DNA from: Nitratireductor sp. | GTDB taxonomy: Bacteria; Pseudomonadota; Alphaproteobacteria; Rhizobiales; Rhizobiaceae | Direction: 5' to 3' | Length of the DNA stretch: 64,000 nucleotides | Assembly: GCF_017794765.1 (NCBI RefSeq) | Contig: NZ_CP051236.1 | Coordinates: 2,125,312 to 2,189,311 of the forward strand | In this document: positions 43,443-51,866 of the stretch, in pieces | Numbering within the stretch: position 1 is the stretch's first letter | Layout of the letters: every line of letters starts with the position of its first letter | Notes under the pieces: generated by a model | The model's database searches: none | What the model was told of the DNA's origin: nothing | Seen by the model: the letters and a program-made list of their open reading frames with translations, nothing else | Program-made: the position numbers and the translations under genes

Positions 43443-44540
43443 ATGTTGAACAGACGCAAAGTGCTGGGGGGTATTGCGGGGGGAGCCGGTGTCGCGGGCT
43501 TGGCAAGTCCTGCTCTGGCCAAGGGAACCAGGGAACTTTCCATGGTGACATCCTGGCCAAAGAACTTTCCCGGTCAGGGAACCAGCGCCGAAAGGATCGC
43601 TGACAGCGTCCAGCGCATGACGGATGGGCGGATCACCATCAAGGTGTACGGTGCCGGAGAACTCGTGCCGGCGTTTGAGGTCTTCGACGCCGTCTCCTCT
43701 GGCAAGGCCGACATGTATCACTCGGCGGATTACTATTTTCAGGGCAAATCATCCGCCTACAACTTCTTTTCGACCGTGCCGTTCGGTCTGATCTCGAACG
43801 AACTTGATGCCTGGGTCTATCACGGCGGCGGTCAGGAGCTTTGGGACGAGGTCAGCGCCGGCTTTGGGATCAAGCCGCATCTGTGCGGCAATAACGGTGT
43901 CCAGATGGGCGGCTGGTTCAACAAGGAGATCAATTCGCCGGAAGACTTCAAGGGGCTGAAGTTCCGAATGCCGGGGGTTGGCGGTGAAGTGTTGCGGCGC
44001 CTTGGCGCCAATACGCTGACCATGCCGGCGGGCGAGGTGTATACTTCCCTGCAGTCGGGTGCGATCGACGCTGCCGAGTGGGTCGGTCCATGGAACGATC
44101 TGTCGCTCGGCTTCTACAAGGTCGCGAAATACTATTATTGGCCCGGTTTTCATGAACCGGCATCGACCTTGTGTCTTGGCACCAACAAGACGCTTTGGGA
44201 CGGGCTCGACGCGTTCGATCAGAACGCCATCGCCACCGCCTGCCGGGTCGAAAACACAGCGGTTCCAGCAGAGTTCTACTTCAACAACATGAAAGCGCTT
44301 GAAACGCTGGTGGACGATCACGGTGTCGAGCTTCGCGAGATGCCGGCAGACGTTTTCAATGCGTTTGGCGAGCAGACAGAGATCGTTCTCAAAGAGCTCG
44401 CGGACAAGGACGCGATCACACGCAAGGTGTATGAAAGCTATGTCTCTTTCCGCAACGATGTGTCCAAATGGACCCGCGTTTCCAATGGGGCCTATATCGC
44501 AAATCGTCAGCTCTTCCTCGAAAAGCTCCTGAAGCCTTGA
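43443..44540 (+). CDS. TRAP transporter substrate-binding protein, TakP-like (2-oxo acid type)
   Basis: A 365-residue DctP-family binding protein. It starts at an ATG with a perfect GGAGGAAA and has a twin-arginine signal (MLNRRKVLGG then a hydrophobic stretch to ASPALA). TSWPKNFPGQGT, VYGAGELVPAFEVFDAVSSG, GVQMGGWFNKEI, RMPGVGGEVLRRLG and EWVGPWNDL are the features of the TakP group, which binds pyruvate and other 2-oxo acids with a sodium ion. It is the P-subunit for the two permease genes that follow, after an intercistronic hairpin. Confidence 0.92.
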   Translation: MLNRRKVLGGIAGGAGVAGLASPALAKGTRELSMVTSWPKNFPGQGTSAERIADSVQRMTDGRITIKVYGAGELVPAFEVFDAVSSGKADMYHSADYYFQGKSSAYNFFSTVPFGLISNELDAWVYHGGGQELWDEVSAGFGIKPHLCGNNGVQMGGWFNKEINSPEDFKGLKFRMPGVGGEVLRRLGANTLTMPAGEVYTSLQSGAIDAAEWVGPWNDLSLGFYKVAKYYYWPGFHEPASTLCLGTNKTLWDGLDAFDQNAIATACRVENTAVPAEFYFNNMKALETLVDDHGVELREMPADVFNAFGEQTEIVLKELADKDAITRKVYESYVSFRNDVSKWTRVSNGAYIANRQLFLEKLLKP

Positions 44541-44552
44541 ACAACCGCTCTG

Positions 44553-44572
44553 GCGGCCGCTTTTGCGGCCGC
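44553..44572. terminator. Intercistronic GC hairpin after the TRAP binding-protein gene
   Basis: GCGGCCGC-TTTT-GCGGCCGC: perfect 8-bp stem and a 4-base loop, 12 bp after the binding-protein stop and 38 bp before the small-permease start. No T run follows, so it is better read as an mRNA stabiliser or partial attenuator giving more binding protein than permease. Confidence 0.6.
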
Positions 44573-44609
44573 TCGGATCGATGAATATGCGGGTTCAAGG
44601 GGGAGCACA

Positions 44610-45164
44610 ATGAGCCAGAGATTTCTGACAGGTTTCAGCGATAGCATCGACAGGTTCAATGACCGGCTGGGAAGGTGGGGCTCCTGGCTGATAGGCGTCT
44701 TGATCCTGATCCAGTTTCTGGTGGTGGTCCTGCGCTACGTATTTGGTCTTGGGTCGATCAAGCTCCAGGAATCCATCATCTACACCCATGCGGTCGTGTT
44801 GATGTTTCTGGCGGCCTACACGCTGCGCCATGACGGGCATGTTCGGCTCGATATTTTCTATTCCGCCGCCAAAACGCGTAGCCGGGCATTGCTCGATCTG
44901 TTGGGGGGACTCCTCTACCTGCTGCCGATGTGCGTTTTCATGCTCTACGTCACGGCTCCTTATGTCGGCCGATCCTGGTCGGTTCTGGAGGGTTCGCGCG
45001 AATTGTCCGGACTGCCCGGCGTCTATCTCGTGAAAACAAGCATGCTGTTCTTCGCCATCCTCCTTTTGGCTCAGGGCCTGTCGATGATTGCCCGTGCCTG
45101 GCTCGTCTATCGATACGACGAGCCCGATACCACGGACGGTGTCGACCACAGCGCCGGAGTCTGA
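44610..45164 (+). CDS. TRAP transporter small permease (DctQ family)
   Basis: A 184-residue four-helix membrane protein, the Q-subunit of the TRAP system. Helices are at about residues 20-42 (WLIGVLILIQFLVVVLRYVF), 55-75, 95-115 and 135-160. LQESIIYTHAVVLMFLAAYTLRHDGHVRLDI is the DctQ signature (quoted motif: LRHDGHVRLDI). It ends 2 bp before the large permease gene. Confidence 0.9.
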   Translation: MSQRFLTGFSDSIDRFNDRLGRWGSWLIGVLILIQFLVVVLRYVFGLGSIKLQESIIYTHAVVLMFLAAYTLRHDGHVRLDIFYSAAKTRSRALLDLLGGLLYLLPMCVFMLYVTAPYVGRSWSVLEGSRELSGLPGVYLVKTSMLFFAILLLAQGLSMIARAWLVYRYDEPDTTDGVDHSAGV

Positions 45165-45166
45165 CT

Positions 45167-46735
45167 ATGAGCCAGGAAATCTTCCTCACAATCTACTTCG
45201 TGGCGTCCTGTCTGGTGCTCCTGACGGGGTTTCCGGTTGCATTCACACTTGGCGGCATTGCCCTGATCTTTGCCGGGATCGGTGCCTCCATCGGCCTCTT
45301 CAACCTCTCGTTTCTTGGATATTTCCCCGAGCGTCTTTACGGGATCATCACCAACGATGTTCTGGTGGCCATTCCGATTTTCGTCGCAATGGGGGTTATC
45401 CTAGAACGCTCGAAAGTCGCTGAAGAGCTGCTCTACAGCATGGCCCGGCTGTTCGGACGATTGCCGGGAGGGTTGGGTATCTCTGTCACGATCGTCGGTG
45501 CGCTGCTGGCAGCTTCCACCGGAATTGTCGGGGCAACAGTGGTGGCCATGGGTCTGGTATCGTTGCCACTCATGCTACGCCATCGATACTCTCCGCGCCT
45601 GGCATCGGGGTCCATCGCGGCGGCGGGAACGTTGGGACAGATTATTCCCCCGTCCACAGTGCTTATTCTGTTGGGTGACGCGCTTTCACCAGCATATCAG
45701 CAGGCTCAGCTCAAACAGGGAAATTTCGCTCCCGAACCCTTGTCCGTGGGGGATCTGTTTGCCGGTGCGCTCTTCCCCGGGCTGGCATTGGCAGGGCTTT
45801 ATATAATGTGGCAAATCGCAGTGGCGATTTTCGCACCGCAGCTCTGTCCGCCGGTCAGGGAGGAGAGCGTTCCTGCGGAGAAACACCCGTTGCGGGAAGC
45901 CTTGCGCGCACTGGTCGCACCGCTCGTTCTTATCATCGCAGTGCTGGGGTCGATCATCGCTGGTATCGCAACGCCGACGGAAGCAGCCTCTGTGGGCGCT
46001 GTCGGTGCGATTTTTCTGGCGGGATTGCGTGGAGGGCAGACAGGCAACAGCCTGATTGTGCTCGCTATCGTCGCACTCGTCGTTGCGCTTGGCTTGCAAG
46101 CCTTCTTCGATCTTCGTGTCGCACGCTCGCAGATTCCTTTAGGTGACGTCGTTGCCATCTTCCTTGCGGCAGTCAGCGTGGTGCTGGTTCTAACGGGTCT
46201 CGGGGTCAGCTTTTTGAAGCTTCACAAGGCCGGGGTCATGGCATCTGCCTTCCAGTCCACCGTCAAGATCACAGTCATGATCTTCAGCATCATGATCGGC
46301 GCGGCGCTCTTCTCGCTGGTCTTTCGCGGCATGGGGGGTGATGACATTATTCACGAGGCGCTGAGCGGGCTTCCGGGTGGACTGACGACGGCCATCGTGG
46401 TCGTTCTGGGCGTGATGTTCCTCCTGGGTTTCTTCATCGATATCGTGGAGATCATCTACATCGTCGTACCGCTTGTCGCGCCGGTCCTGTTTGTTTTGGG
46501 CGCGGATCCGGTCTGGCTGGGCGTGATGATGGGCATCGTCCTGCAGACCTCCTTCCTGACGCCACCCTTCGGTTACGCGTTGTTCTATCTCAAGGGCGTA
46601 GCTCCAGCCTCAATTCGGACCACGGACATCTATCGTGGGGTCATACCTTTTGTCGGCGTGCAGATCCTGGCGCTGATCCTCATCTGGTTCCTTCCGCAAA
46701 TTGCCTTGTGGCTGCCCGCGGCCATGGGCCGGTGA
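45167..46735 (+). CDS. TRAP transporter large permease (DctM family), long form
   Basis: A 522-residue polytopic membrane protein starting at the ATG at 45167, 2 bp after the small permease. The DctM features IPIFVAMGVILERS, GASTGIVGATVVAMGL-type loop (AASTGIVGATVVAMGL), SGSIAAAGTLGQIIPPST and ATPTEAASVGAVG are clear. It is about 90 residues longer than the usual M-subunit, because of extra hydrophobic helices around residues 285-340; such long forms pair with TakP-like binding proteins. Confidence 0.92.
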   Translation: MSQEIFLTIYFVASCLVLLTGFPVAFTLGGIALIFAGIGASIGLFNLSFLGYFPERLYGIITNDVLVAIPIFVAMGVILERSKVAEELLYSMARLFGRLPGGLGISVTIVGALLAASTGIVGATVVAMGLVSLPLMLRHRYSPRLASGSIAAAGTLGQIIPPSTVLILLGDALSPAYQQAQLKQGNFAPEPLSVGDLFAGALFPGLALAGLYIMWQIAVAIFAPQLCPPVREESVPAEKHPLREALRALVAPLVLIIAVLGSIIAGIATPTEAASVGAVGAIFLAGLRGGQTGNSLIVLAIVALVVALGLQAFFDLRVARSQIPLGDVVAIFLAAVSVVLVLTGLGVSFLKLHKAGVMASAFQSTVKITVMIFSIMIGAALFSLVFRGMGGDDIIHEALSGLPGGLTTAIVVVLGVMFLLGFFIDIVEIIYIVVPLVAPVLFVLGADPVWLGVMMGIVLQTSFLTPPFGYALFYLKGVAPASIRTTDIYRGVIPFVGVQILALILIWFLPQIALWLPAAMGR

Positions 46736-46810
46736 CGGGGAGGGGCCGATAACGCCGCGTCCATGATGGTTCCGGCGCATATGCAGAAAACAGCAGAAAG
46801 AAAGGTCATC

Positions 46811-47353
46811 ATGCTGAACAATGTTGATACCGAAGCTCTCGCCGGTGCGCGTCAGGCGATCCGGGAAAAACCGGAGGCGGGTATTGCTTCCTATGGCGTC
46901 TCCCTCGCCTGGCAATCGGGTGTGCGGGCGAATGTCCGCACCCTGCCCATGTCACTGGGCGGGGAGGAGATTTCGCGAAATTTTTCCTGGGTGGTGGACG
47001 AGCCGCCACAGCTGCTTGGTGAAAGCAAAGGGCCCACGCCTCAAGAATATCTGATGTCGGGTGTCGGCGCTTGCATCATGGTCGGCTTCATCGTCAACGC
47101 TTCTGTTAAGAAAGTGGCGGTGCGCAAGCTGAATGTTACGGTCAAGGGCAGCCTTGATCTTGCCGGCTTTCTCAACCTTCGGGATGATGCCAAGGTGGAA
47201 ATGCTCGGGCTGGAGTATCAGATCGACGTCGATTGCGATGCCGATGATGTACAGCTTGAAGATATCCGGAAGGCGGCTGTCGAGTTCAGCCCCAACGCCA
47301 TGACCGTTTCACGCGGTATCCCCCTTTCCGGCGAGGTGCGCCGCGCCGCATAG
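46811..47353 (+). CDS. OsmC-family protein
   Basis: A 180-residue OsmC/Ohr-fold protein. SKGPTPQEYLMSGVGACIMVGF is the OsmC core with Cys in the usual second-helix position, and DLAGFLN, YQIDVDCDADD and FSPNAMTVSRGIPL follow. Only one of the two catalytic Cys of classical Ohr is evident, so it may not be a peroxidase. An in-frame start at 46763 is possible; I prefer the ATG at 46811 with GAAAGG upstream. It is the last gene of the dehydrogenase-TRAP run and convergent with the second TyrR-like gene. Confidence 0.82.
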   Translation: MLNNVDTEALAGARQAIREKPEAGIASYGVSLAWQSGVRANVRTLPMSLGGEEISRNFSWVVDEPPQLLGESKGPTPQEYLMSGVGACIMVGFIVNASVKKVAVRKLNVTVKGSLDLAGFLNLRDDAKVEMLGLEYQIDVDCDADDVQLEDIRKAAVEFSPNAMTVSRGIPLSGEVRRAA

Positions 47354-47359
47354 CCCTCC

Positions 47360-48961
47360 TCAGGGTTTCAGCGCTGCCCGCTTCAGTTTGCGGGCAGCGA
47401 CAGTGTGCGAGATGTCCAGGCGCTTTGCCAGTTTGCGACTTGACGGGTGATCTTTGAAATGGGCCCGCAAGAGGAAGCGCTCGAACAAGGCCTGCGCGCT
47501 TTTGAAATCAGGTGCTTTTAGAATCTGGCTTTCCAAAACTTTTTCGGCGGGGGCTTCTGAAAGGCTTTCATCGCTTTTCGCGGATGCCCTATTGTCTGGG
47601 AATGCGCTGATCGACAGGTGGTTTTCACTGTCCTTCAACATGGAAACTGCGCGAAAAATCGCATTCTGCAGCTGACGCACATTTCCCGGCCAATCGGCGA
47701 TCTGAAGGTGGCGCATGACGGTCCTGGGTACATCGACAGGGGTGCGACCAATCTGTCTGCTCGCCCGTTGGGTGAAGGTTTCAGCGAGCATGGGAATGTC
47801 TTCTCTCCGGTCCCGCAAGGCGGGAAGCTCAAGAGACAAGACGTTCAGCCGGTAGTAAAGATCCTGCCGGAACCGGCCTTCGGCAACGCGCTTTTCCAGA
47901 TTGCGATGGGTGGCAGCGATAAGCCGGACATCAACGCGGCGCGCTGCTTTGCCCCCGACCCGGAGGAAACTGCCATCTTCAAGAAAGCGCAGGAGCTTGG
48001 CCTGGATATAAGGCGACAACTCGCCGATCTCGTCCAGGAAGAGCGTTCCCCCATCCGCCAGTTCCACAAGGCCCGGCTTGCCATTGGCGCCGGCCCCGGA
48101 AAAAGCGCCCGGTTCGTGACCGAACAGCTCACTTTCCGCGAGATTTTCTGGAATGGCTGCACAGTTCAAAGCAAGAAAGCTTTTGTTTTTCCGGGGACTG
48201 AGATCGTGGCACGCACGTGCGGCGAGTTCCTTGCCAGTTCCTGTTTCGCCTTGGATGAGTATCGTTGCGTTAATGGGCGCGAACCGCGCGATGAGATCGC
48301 GGGCGCGGACAAGAACAGGCGCCGTTCCCAGGATTTGTGAGAACGCGTCCTCTGTCGGTTGGTTGGAAACCCGGGAAAGGTCATGGCCGATCTGAGCCAG
48401 GGAGCGGAAGAGCAGCATCGCGCCCAGGCGCTCTTTCGTTCCGCGCTCACCGCTGCTTTGATCATGAGCGATCGGAATGACCACCACGTAGTAACTTTTT
48501 CGCCCGACCGGAATCTCCACGCTCCCTCCGTGGGAAATCAGCTTCTGCAGCTGTCTGCCGGTCGCTGAATCAGACAGATGCGGTTCGGGCTTTCCGATGG
48601 AATGGTCGATGAAATCGCCTTGTGAAACGAGGTTGTTTCCGGCTTCATTGATCATAATCACGCAACTGTCAGCGTCGACCACGAAAAGCGGTTCCTGCAT
48701 GGCAGCGACCAGCGTGTCGAGCTGATAGCGGCGTACCTCTCCGGGAAGCATATCGATTTTTTGCACCGCATGAACGCCATCGACCTCGAGAAGCGTTGCA
48801 AAAAGGGCATCGCAGTGGTCATCCCGCAACCGGGGCACGTCCACATAGATGAAATGCCATTTGATCTCCACGCCCCTGAGCACAAAGCCATGCTGAGAAA
48901 ACACTGAAAGAACATCAGCGGCTATGCCGACGCGCGTAAGCGTATGAATCTCGAGTTTCAT
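47360..48961 (-). CDS. TyrR-like sigma-54 activator (ACT-PAS-AAA-HTH), copy 2
   Basis: A 533-residue paralogue of the activator at 34287. The ACT domain (MKLEIHTLTRVGIAADVLSV) is followed by a PAS-like region, then an AAA+ domain with GETGTGKE, GAFSGA, GTLFLDEIGEL, and an HTH at the end (SSRKLAKRLDISHTVAARKL). I chose the ATG at 48961, which puts the ACT domain at the N-terminus as in copy 1. The gene is divergent from the unknown-FAD oxidase operon at 49145, which has its own sigma-54 promoter and an 18-bp dyad upstream. It is the likely activator of that operon. Confidence 0.93.
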   Translation of the reverse strand: MKLEIHTLTRVGIAADVLSVFSQHGFVLRGVEIKWHFIYVDVPRLRDDHCDALFATLLEVDGVHAVQKIDMLPGEVRRYQLDTLVAAMQEPLFVVDADSCVIMINEAGNNLVSQGDFIDHSIGKPEPHLSDSATGRQLQKLISHGGSVEIPVGRKSYYVVVIPIAHDQSSGERGTKERLGAMLLFRSLAQIGHDLSRVSNQPTEDAFSQILGTAPVLVRARDLIARFAPINATILIQGETGTGKELAARACHDLSPRKNKSFLALNCAAIPENLAESELFGHEPGAFSGAGANGKPGLVELADGGTLFLDEIGELSPYIQAKLLRFLEDGSFLRVGGKAARRVDVRLIAATHRNLEKRVAEGRFRQDLYYRLNVLSLELPALRDRREDIPMLAETFTQRASRQIGRTPVDVPRTVMRHLQIADWPGNVRQLQNAIFRAVSMLKDSENHLSISAFPDNRASAKSDESLSEAPAEKVLESQILKAPDFKSAQALFERFLLRAHFKDHPSSRKLAKRLDISHTVAARKLKRAALKP

Positions 48962-48993
48962 GAAATCCGATCCGATATGAAATTTACACGAAC

Positions 48994-49011
48994 CGTATCG
49001 ATTTCGATACG
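48994..49011. promoter_or_regulatory. 18-bp perfect dyad between TyrR-like copy 2 and the unknown operon
   Basis: CGTATCGATTTCGATACG is perfectly palindromic (8-bp arms, 2-base centre) and shares the CGTA-N10-TAC layout with the dyad at 34267-34284. It lies 70-87 bp upstream of the sigma-54 promoter at 49081, the distance expected for an activator site. Its right half also contains the inverse of ATCGTATCG, the motif near the gntR gene. Confidence 0.65.
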
Positions 49012-49080
49012 ATTTTGAAAGAGCTGCATCGAACCTCATATTTATGCAGCCGAATCAATGGGATATCGATAGCGATGGAA

Positions 49081-49097
49081 ATGGCACGTTGCTTGCT
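49081..49097 (+). promoter_or_regulatory. Sigma-54 promoter of the unknown-protein/FAD-oxidase operon
   Basis: ATGGCACGTTGCTTGCT contains the near-ideal -24/-12 core TGGCACG-N4-TTGCT, with GG and GC ten bases apart. It is 48 bp before the start of the 421-residue protein gene. Confidence 0.87.
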
Positions 49098-49144
49098 GCG
49101 TGTTGTCTGTCCCCGTTGGGGTGTAAAAGGCAAAGGAGAAAAAC

Positions 49145-50410
49145 ATGCCATCTGTAGAGCAATTGTTGTGCCGGCCCGAAAGTATCGAAGCCATCGATGC
49201 GGTTTTGAAGGATCCGAAGAATCCGCTGGTGAAAGCTTTCTTCGACGTTGTTGCCAAATACGGTACGCCAGAAGAGATCAATGAGAAGGCGAACAAGGCC
49301 CGCGATATCAAGGCGATCAAAGAGCGGCTGAAGGCGATGAAATCGCCTTACCTCGCGGATTTGGAATGGCTTGAGGAGCAGCGCGACAAGGGTGCGTTCG
49401 TTTCAATGGACGAGTACTACACCCGTGTTCTGGGATCTGCCGAAGCGGCAAGCAACATCAACCAGGACAACGCTGTAACACTCGAAATCAGCGCGGTTCA
49501 GTTTTTTCCTTGGCTGATCAGTGAGGCACAGCATTCAATCCGCGACCGTTCCATCATGCCGGGACGCTATATCCGCGTTCGTAACATGAAGGAATCCGAG
49601 CAGGACCGTGGTGATCTTTTGGCGATCGCCGGAGCGATGCAGATCATCGGTGCTTCCTATGTGGAGACGCTCGATACCAAGGGCACGGATGGATCGAACG
49701 TGCATCTGGGAGGGCCCGATACAATTGCCGGATATTTCGGTGGTCTGGGCATGCCCAATGACTATCCGTTGAAGTGGCTGGACGAGTATCTGCACTACTA
49801 CACCACCTACGGTATCCGACAGGTTCTGAATGTCAGCCAGGGCCAGCTCATGATCGGCTATTGGTTGAACAAGATCGGTGTCGACAACGAGTTCAAGATC
49901 TCCGTCTTCTATTCCGGACATGACAGCGCCTTCGGGGCATACTTCACCTTTGTCATGGCCAAGCTCATGGAGCGCGAGGACGGCCGCGTGCCGCTGATTG
50001 GCCTTAACCTGAGCAATTCGGTGTCATCGGATACCATCAGGCAGATCGCGACTTTGCGGGACCTGTTTGGCATGCGCGAAAAGGTGCGTATCGAGCATCA
50101 CGTAACCGAAACCTACAAGCATATTGTTCAGCAGCCTTATCTGCGTCGCGATCAACTGGTGGAAGTGGCGGCAACGGTCTCGAACATCGCCGCGAAGCAC
50201 GAAGGTGGCGAACCGGCGATCGAAGCGGAGCGGGCCCACCCCTCCGATTGCCTCGAATACTTCTGCACTTTGGAGGAGCTTGAGCGAACCGGTCACATGG
50301 CCGTTCTGGAACAGAATTATCTCGACAAGCATCATTCCATCAATTTGACGGCTGATGCGCTGACCAAAGCTGGAATAGGCTTTGTAGGCGCACGCAATCT
50401 GCACAAATAA
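49145..50410 (+). CDS. Conserved-looking 421-residue protein of unknown function
   Basis: I do not recognise this family. It is cytosolic, with no signal peptide or membrane segment. Residues 1-100 are helical and charged. From about residue 105 there are alternating strands and helices (GRYIRVRNMKESE, IIGASYVETLDTKG, IRQVLNVSQGQLMIGYW, FKISVFYSGHDSAFGAYFTF, VPLIGLNLSNSVSSDT, VRIEHHVTETYKHI) that look like a TIM-barrel enzyme. Conserved-looking His, Asp and Glu residues in GHDS and EHHVTE could be catalytic or metal ligands. It is the first gene of a sigma-54-controlled operon with an FAD-linked 2-hydroxyacid dehydrogenase and next to a TyrR-like activator, so an enzyme of amino- or hydroxy-acid breakdown is a reasonable guess. 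Confidence 0.85.
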   Translation: MPSVEQLLCRPESIEAIDAVLKDPKNPLVKAFFDVVAKYGTPEEINEKANKARDIKAIKERLKAMKSPYLADLEWLEEQRDKGAFVSMDEYYTRVLGSAEAASNINQDNAVTLEISAVQFFPWLISEAQHSIRDRSIMPGRYIRVRNMKESEQDRGDLLAIAGAMQIIGASYVETLDTKGTDGSNVHLGGPDTIAGYFGGLGMPNDYPLKWLDEYLHYYTTYGIRQVLNVSQGQLMIGYWLNKIGVDNEFKISVFYSGHDSAFGAYFTFVMAKLMEREDGRVPLIGLNLSNSVSSDTIRQIATLRDLFGMREKVRIEHHVTETYKHIVQQPYLRRDQLVEVAATVSNIAAKHEGGEPAIEAERAHPSDCLEYFCTLEELERTGHMAVLEQNYLDKHHSINLTADALTKAGIGFVGARNLHK

Positions 50411-50419
50411 CAATGTTTG

Positions 50420-50448
50420 CCGGCGCGCACCAATCCAGTGCGCGCCGG
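50420..50448. terminator. Intercistronic hairpin between the unknown protein and FAD oxidase genes
   Basis: CCGGCGCGCAC-N7-GTGCGCGCCGG, perfect 11-bp stem, 10 bp after the stop of the upstream gene and 18 bp before the next start. There is no T run, so it probably tunes the ratio of the two products or protects the upstream mRNA. Confidence 0.65.
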
Positions 50449-50465
50449 TTCAAGGGAGCGGAGCT

Positions 50466-51866
50466 ATGGGGTTGGGTTATTCGCGTGACATGCGGGTTAA
50501 CAAACTGGCGGATCAATTGCCGCCAGGGATGGTGCTTTGCGGAAAAGACGTTCCTGAGCGCAATTGGGGGGATGCGTCGCTCGTTCCCAAGGTGGAACCA
50601 CTTGCGCTAGTGCGACCCCGCACGACCAAAGACGTGTCTCTCACTTTGAAGTTGTGTAATGACATGGGGCTGAGTGTTGTTCCGCAAGGCGGGATGACGG
50701 GCCTCGTGGGCGGGGCTAATCCGGATCCGCATTCGATTGCACTGTCACTCGAACTGATGCGCGAGGTCGAGGAAATTGATCCGGTTTCTTCAACAGCAAT
50801 CGTACAGGCAGGCGTTCCACTTGAAGCGCTGCAGGAGGCTGCAGGAAACGCTGGATGCATGTTCGGACTTGATCTTGGAGCCCGCGGGAGCTGTACGGTC
50901 GGTGGGGCGATCTCGACCAATGCAGGGGGCAACAGGGTTCTGCGCTACGGCATGATGCGCGAACTGGTTCTCGGTGTGGAAGCCGTGCTACCCAATGGTA
51001 CGGTGATTGAAGACATGAACCGCATGATCAAAAACAACGCCGGCTATGATCTGAAGCAGCTGTTCATCGGCTCGGAGGGGACGCTTGGAATTGTAACCAG
51101 GGCTGTCCTTAAGCTGCATGCCGCACCCGCTTGCCACATGGCTGCGCTTTGCGCGCTTCCCGACGAAGCTTCACTTTTCCGATTGCTGGAGGCAGCGCGG
51201 CGCGATCTCGGACCGCTGTTGAGCGCATTCGAGGTGATGTGGCCCGATTTCTGGAACTGTGCCGCTAAACTGCGTGCTGACAATCAAATTCCGCTTCAGG
51301 ATGGGCAAGCATTCTATGTTCTGATTGAGATTCAAGGAATGGATGCCGAAGTAGATCCTGTGCGCCTGCGGGATTTTCTGGAGAAATGTTACGAAGATGC
51401 TGTTCTTACGGATGGCGTCGTGTCTGCGAGCCAGAGGGATCTACAAAGGTTTTGGTCCATTCGTGATATGTCTGGCGAACTCACTGGTCTATTCGGGCCA
51501 CATTGTGCATTCGATATCGGGGTCGCACCGGCAATAATACCCGAGCTAGTGCGTACCATCCGAAGAGAAATGGAGACCTCATTTTGCGAACTTGCCGCTG
51601 TGTTCTACGGGCACTTGGCGGACGGCAATCTTCATATCAACGCGTGGGACACGCGAGGACGTACACCGCCGTGTGAGAGATTCAGCGGAGCCGTCTATGA
51701 AATTGTTGTACAGGCTGGCGGAACGATCTCTGCCGAACACGGAATCGGCCTTCTGAAAAGGCGATATCTGTCGAAAGCAAAGTCCGGCCAGATGATGGAT
51801 CAGATGCGCCAGTTGAAACGGGTGTTTGATCCGAAGTACATCCTCAATCCGGGGAAAGTGGTATGA
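50466..51866 (+). CDS. FAD-binding oxidoreductase, D-2-hydroxyacid dehydrogenase type (GlcD/D2HGDH-like)
   Basis: A 466-residue protein of the VAO/PCMH FAD family. The FAD-binding half has VVPQGGMTGLVGGANPD, DLGARGSCTVGGAISTNAGG, RYGMMRELVLGVEAVLPNG and FIGSEGTLGIVT. The C-terminal half has the metal and substrate residues FYGHLADGNLHIN and AEHGIGLLKRRYL. Relatives oxidise D-lactate, glycolate or D-2-hydroxyglutarate and pass electrons to a quinone or flavoprotein. It is the second gene of the sigma-54 operon; the partner protein may supply its hydroxyacid. Confidence 0.9.
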   Translation: MGLGYSRDMRVNKLADQLPPGMVLCGKDVPERNWGDASLVPKVEPLALVRPRTTKDVSLTLKLCNDMGLSVVPQGGMTGLVGGANPDPHSIALSLELMREVEEIDPVSSTAIVQAGVPLEALQEAAGNAGCMFGLDLGARGSCTVGGAISTNAGGNRVLRYGMMRELVLGVEAVLPNGTVIEDMNRMIKNNAGYDLKQLFIGSEGTLGIVTRAVLKLHAAPACHMAALCALPDEASLFRLLEAARRDLGPLLSAFEVMWPDFWNCAAKLRADNQIPLQDGQAFYVLIEIQGMDAEVDPVRLRDFLEKCYEDAVLTDGVVSASQRDLQRFWSIRDMSGELTGLFGPHCAFDIGVAPAIIPELVRTIRREMETSFCELAAVFYGHLADGNLHINAWDTRGRTPPCERFSGAVYEIVVQAGGTISAEHGIGLLKRRYLSKAKSGQMMDQMRQLKRVFDPKYILNPGKVV

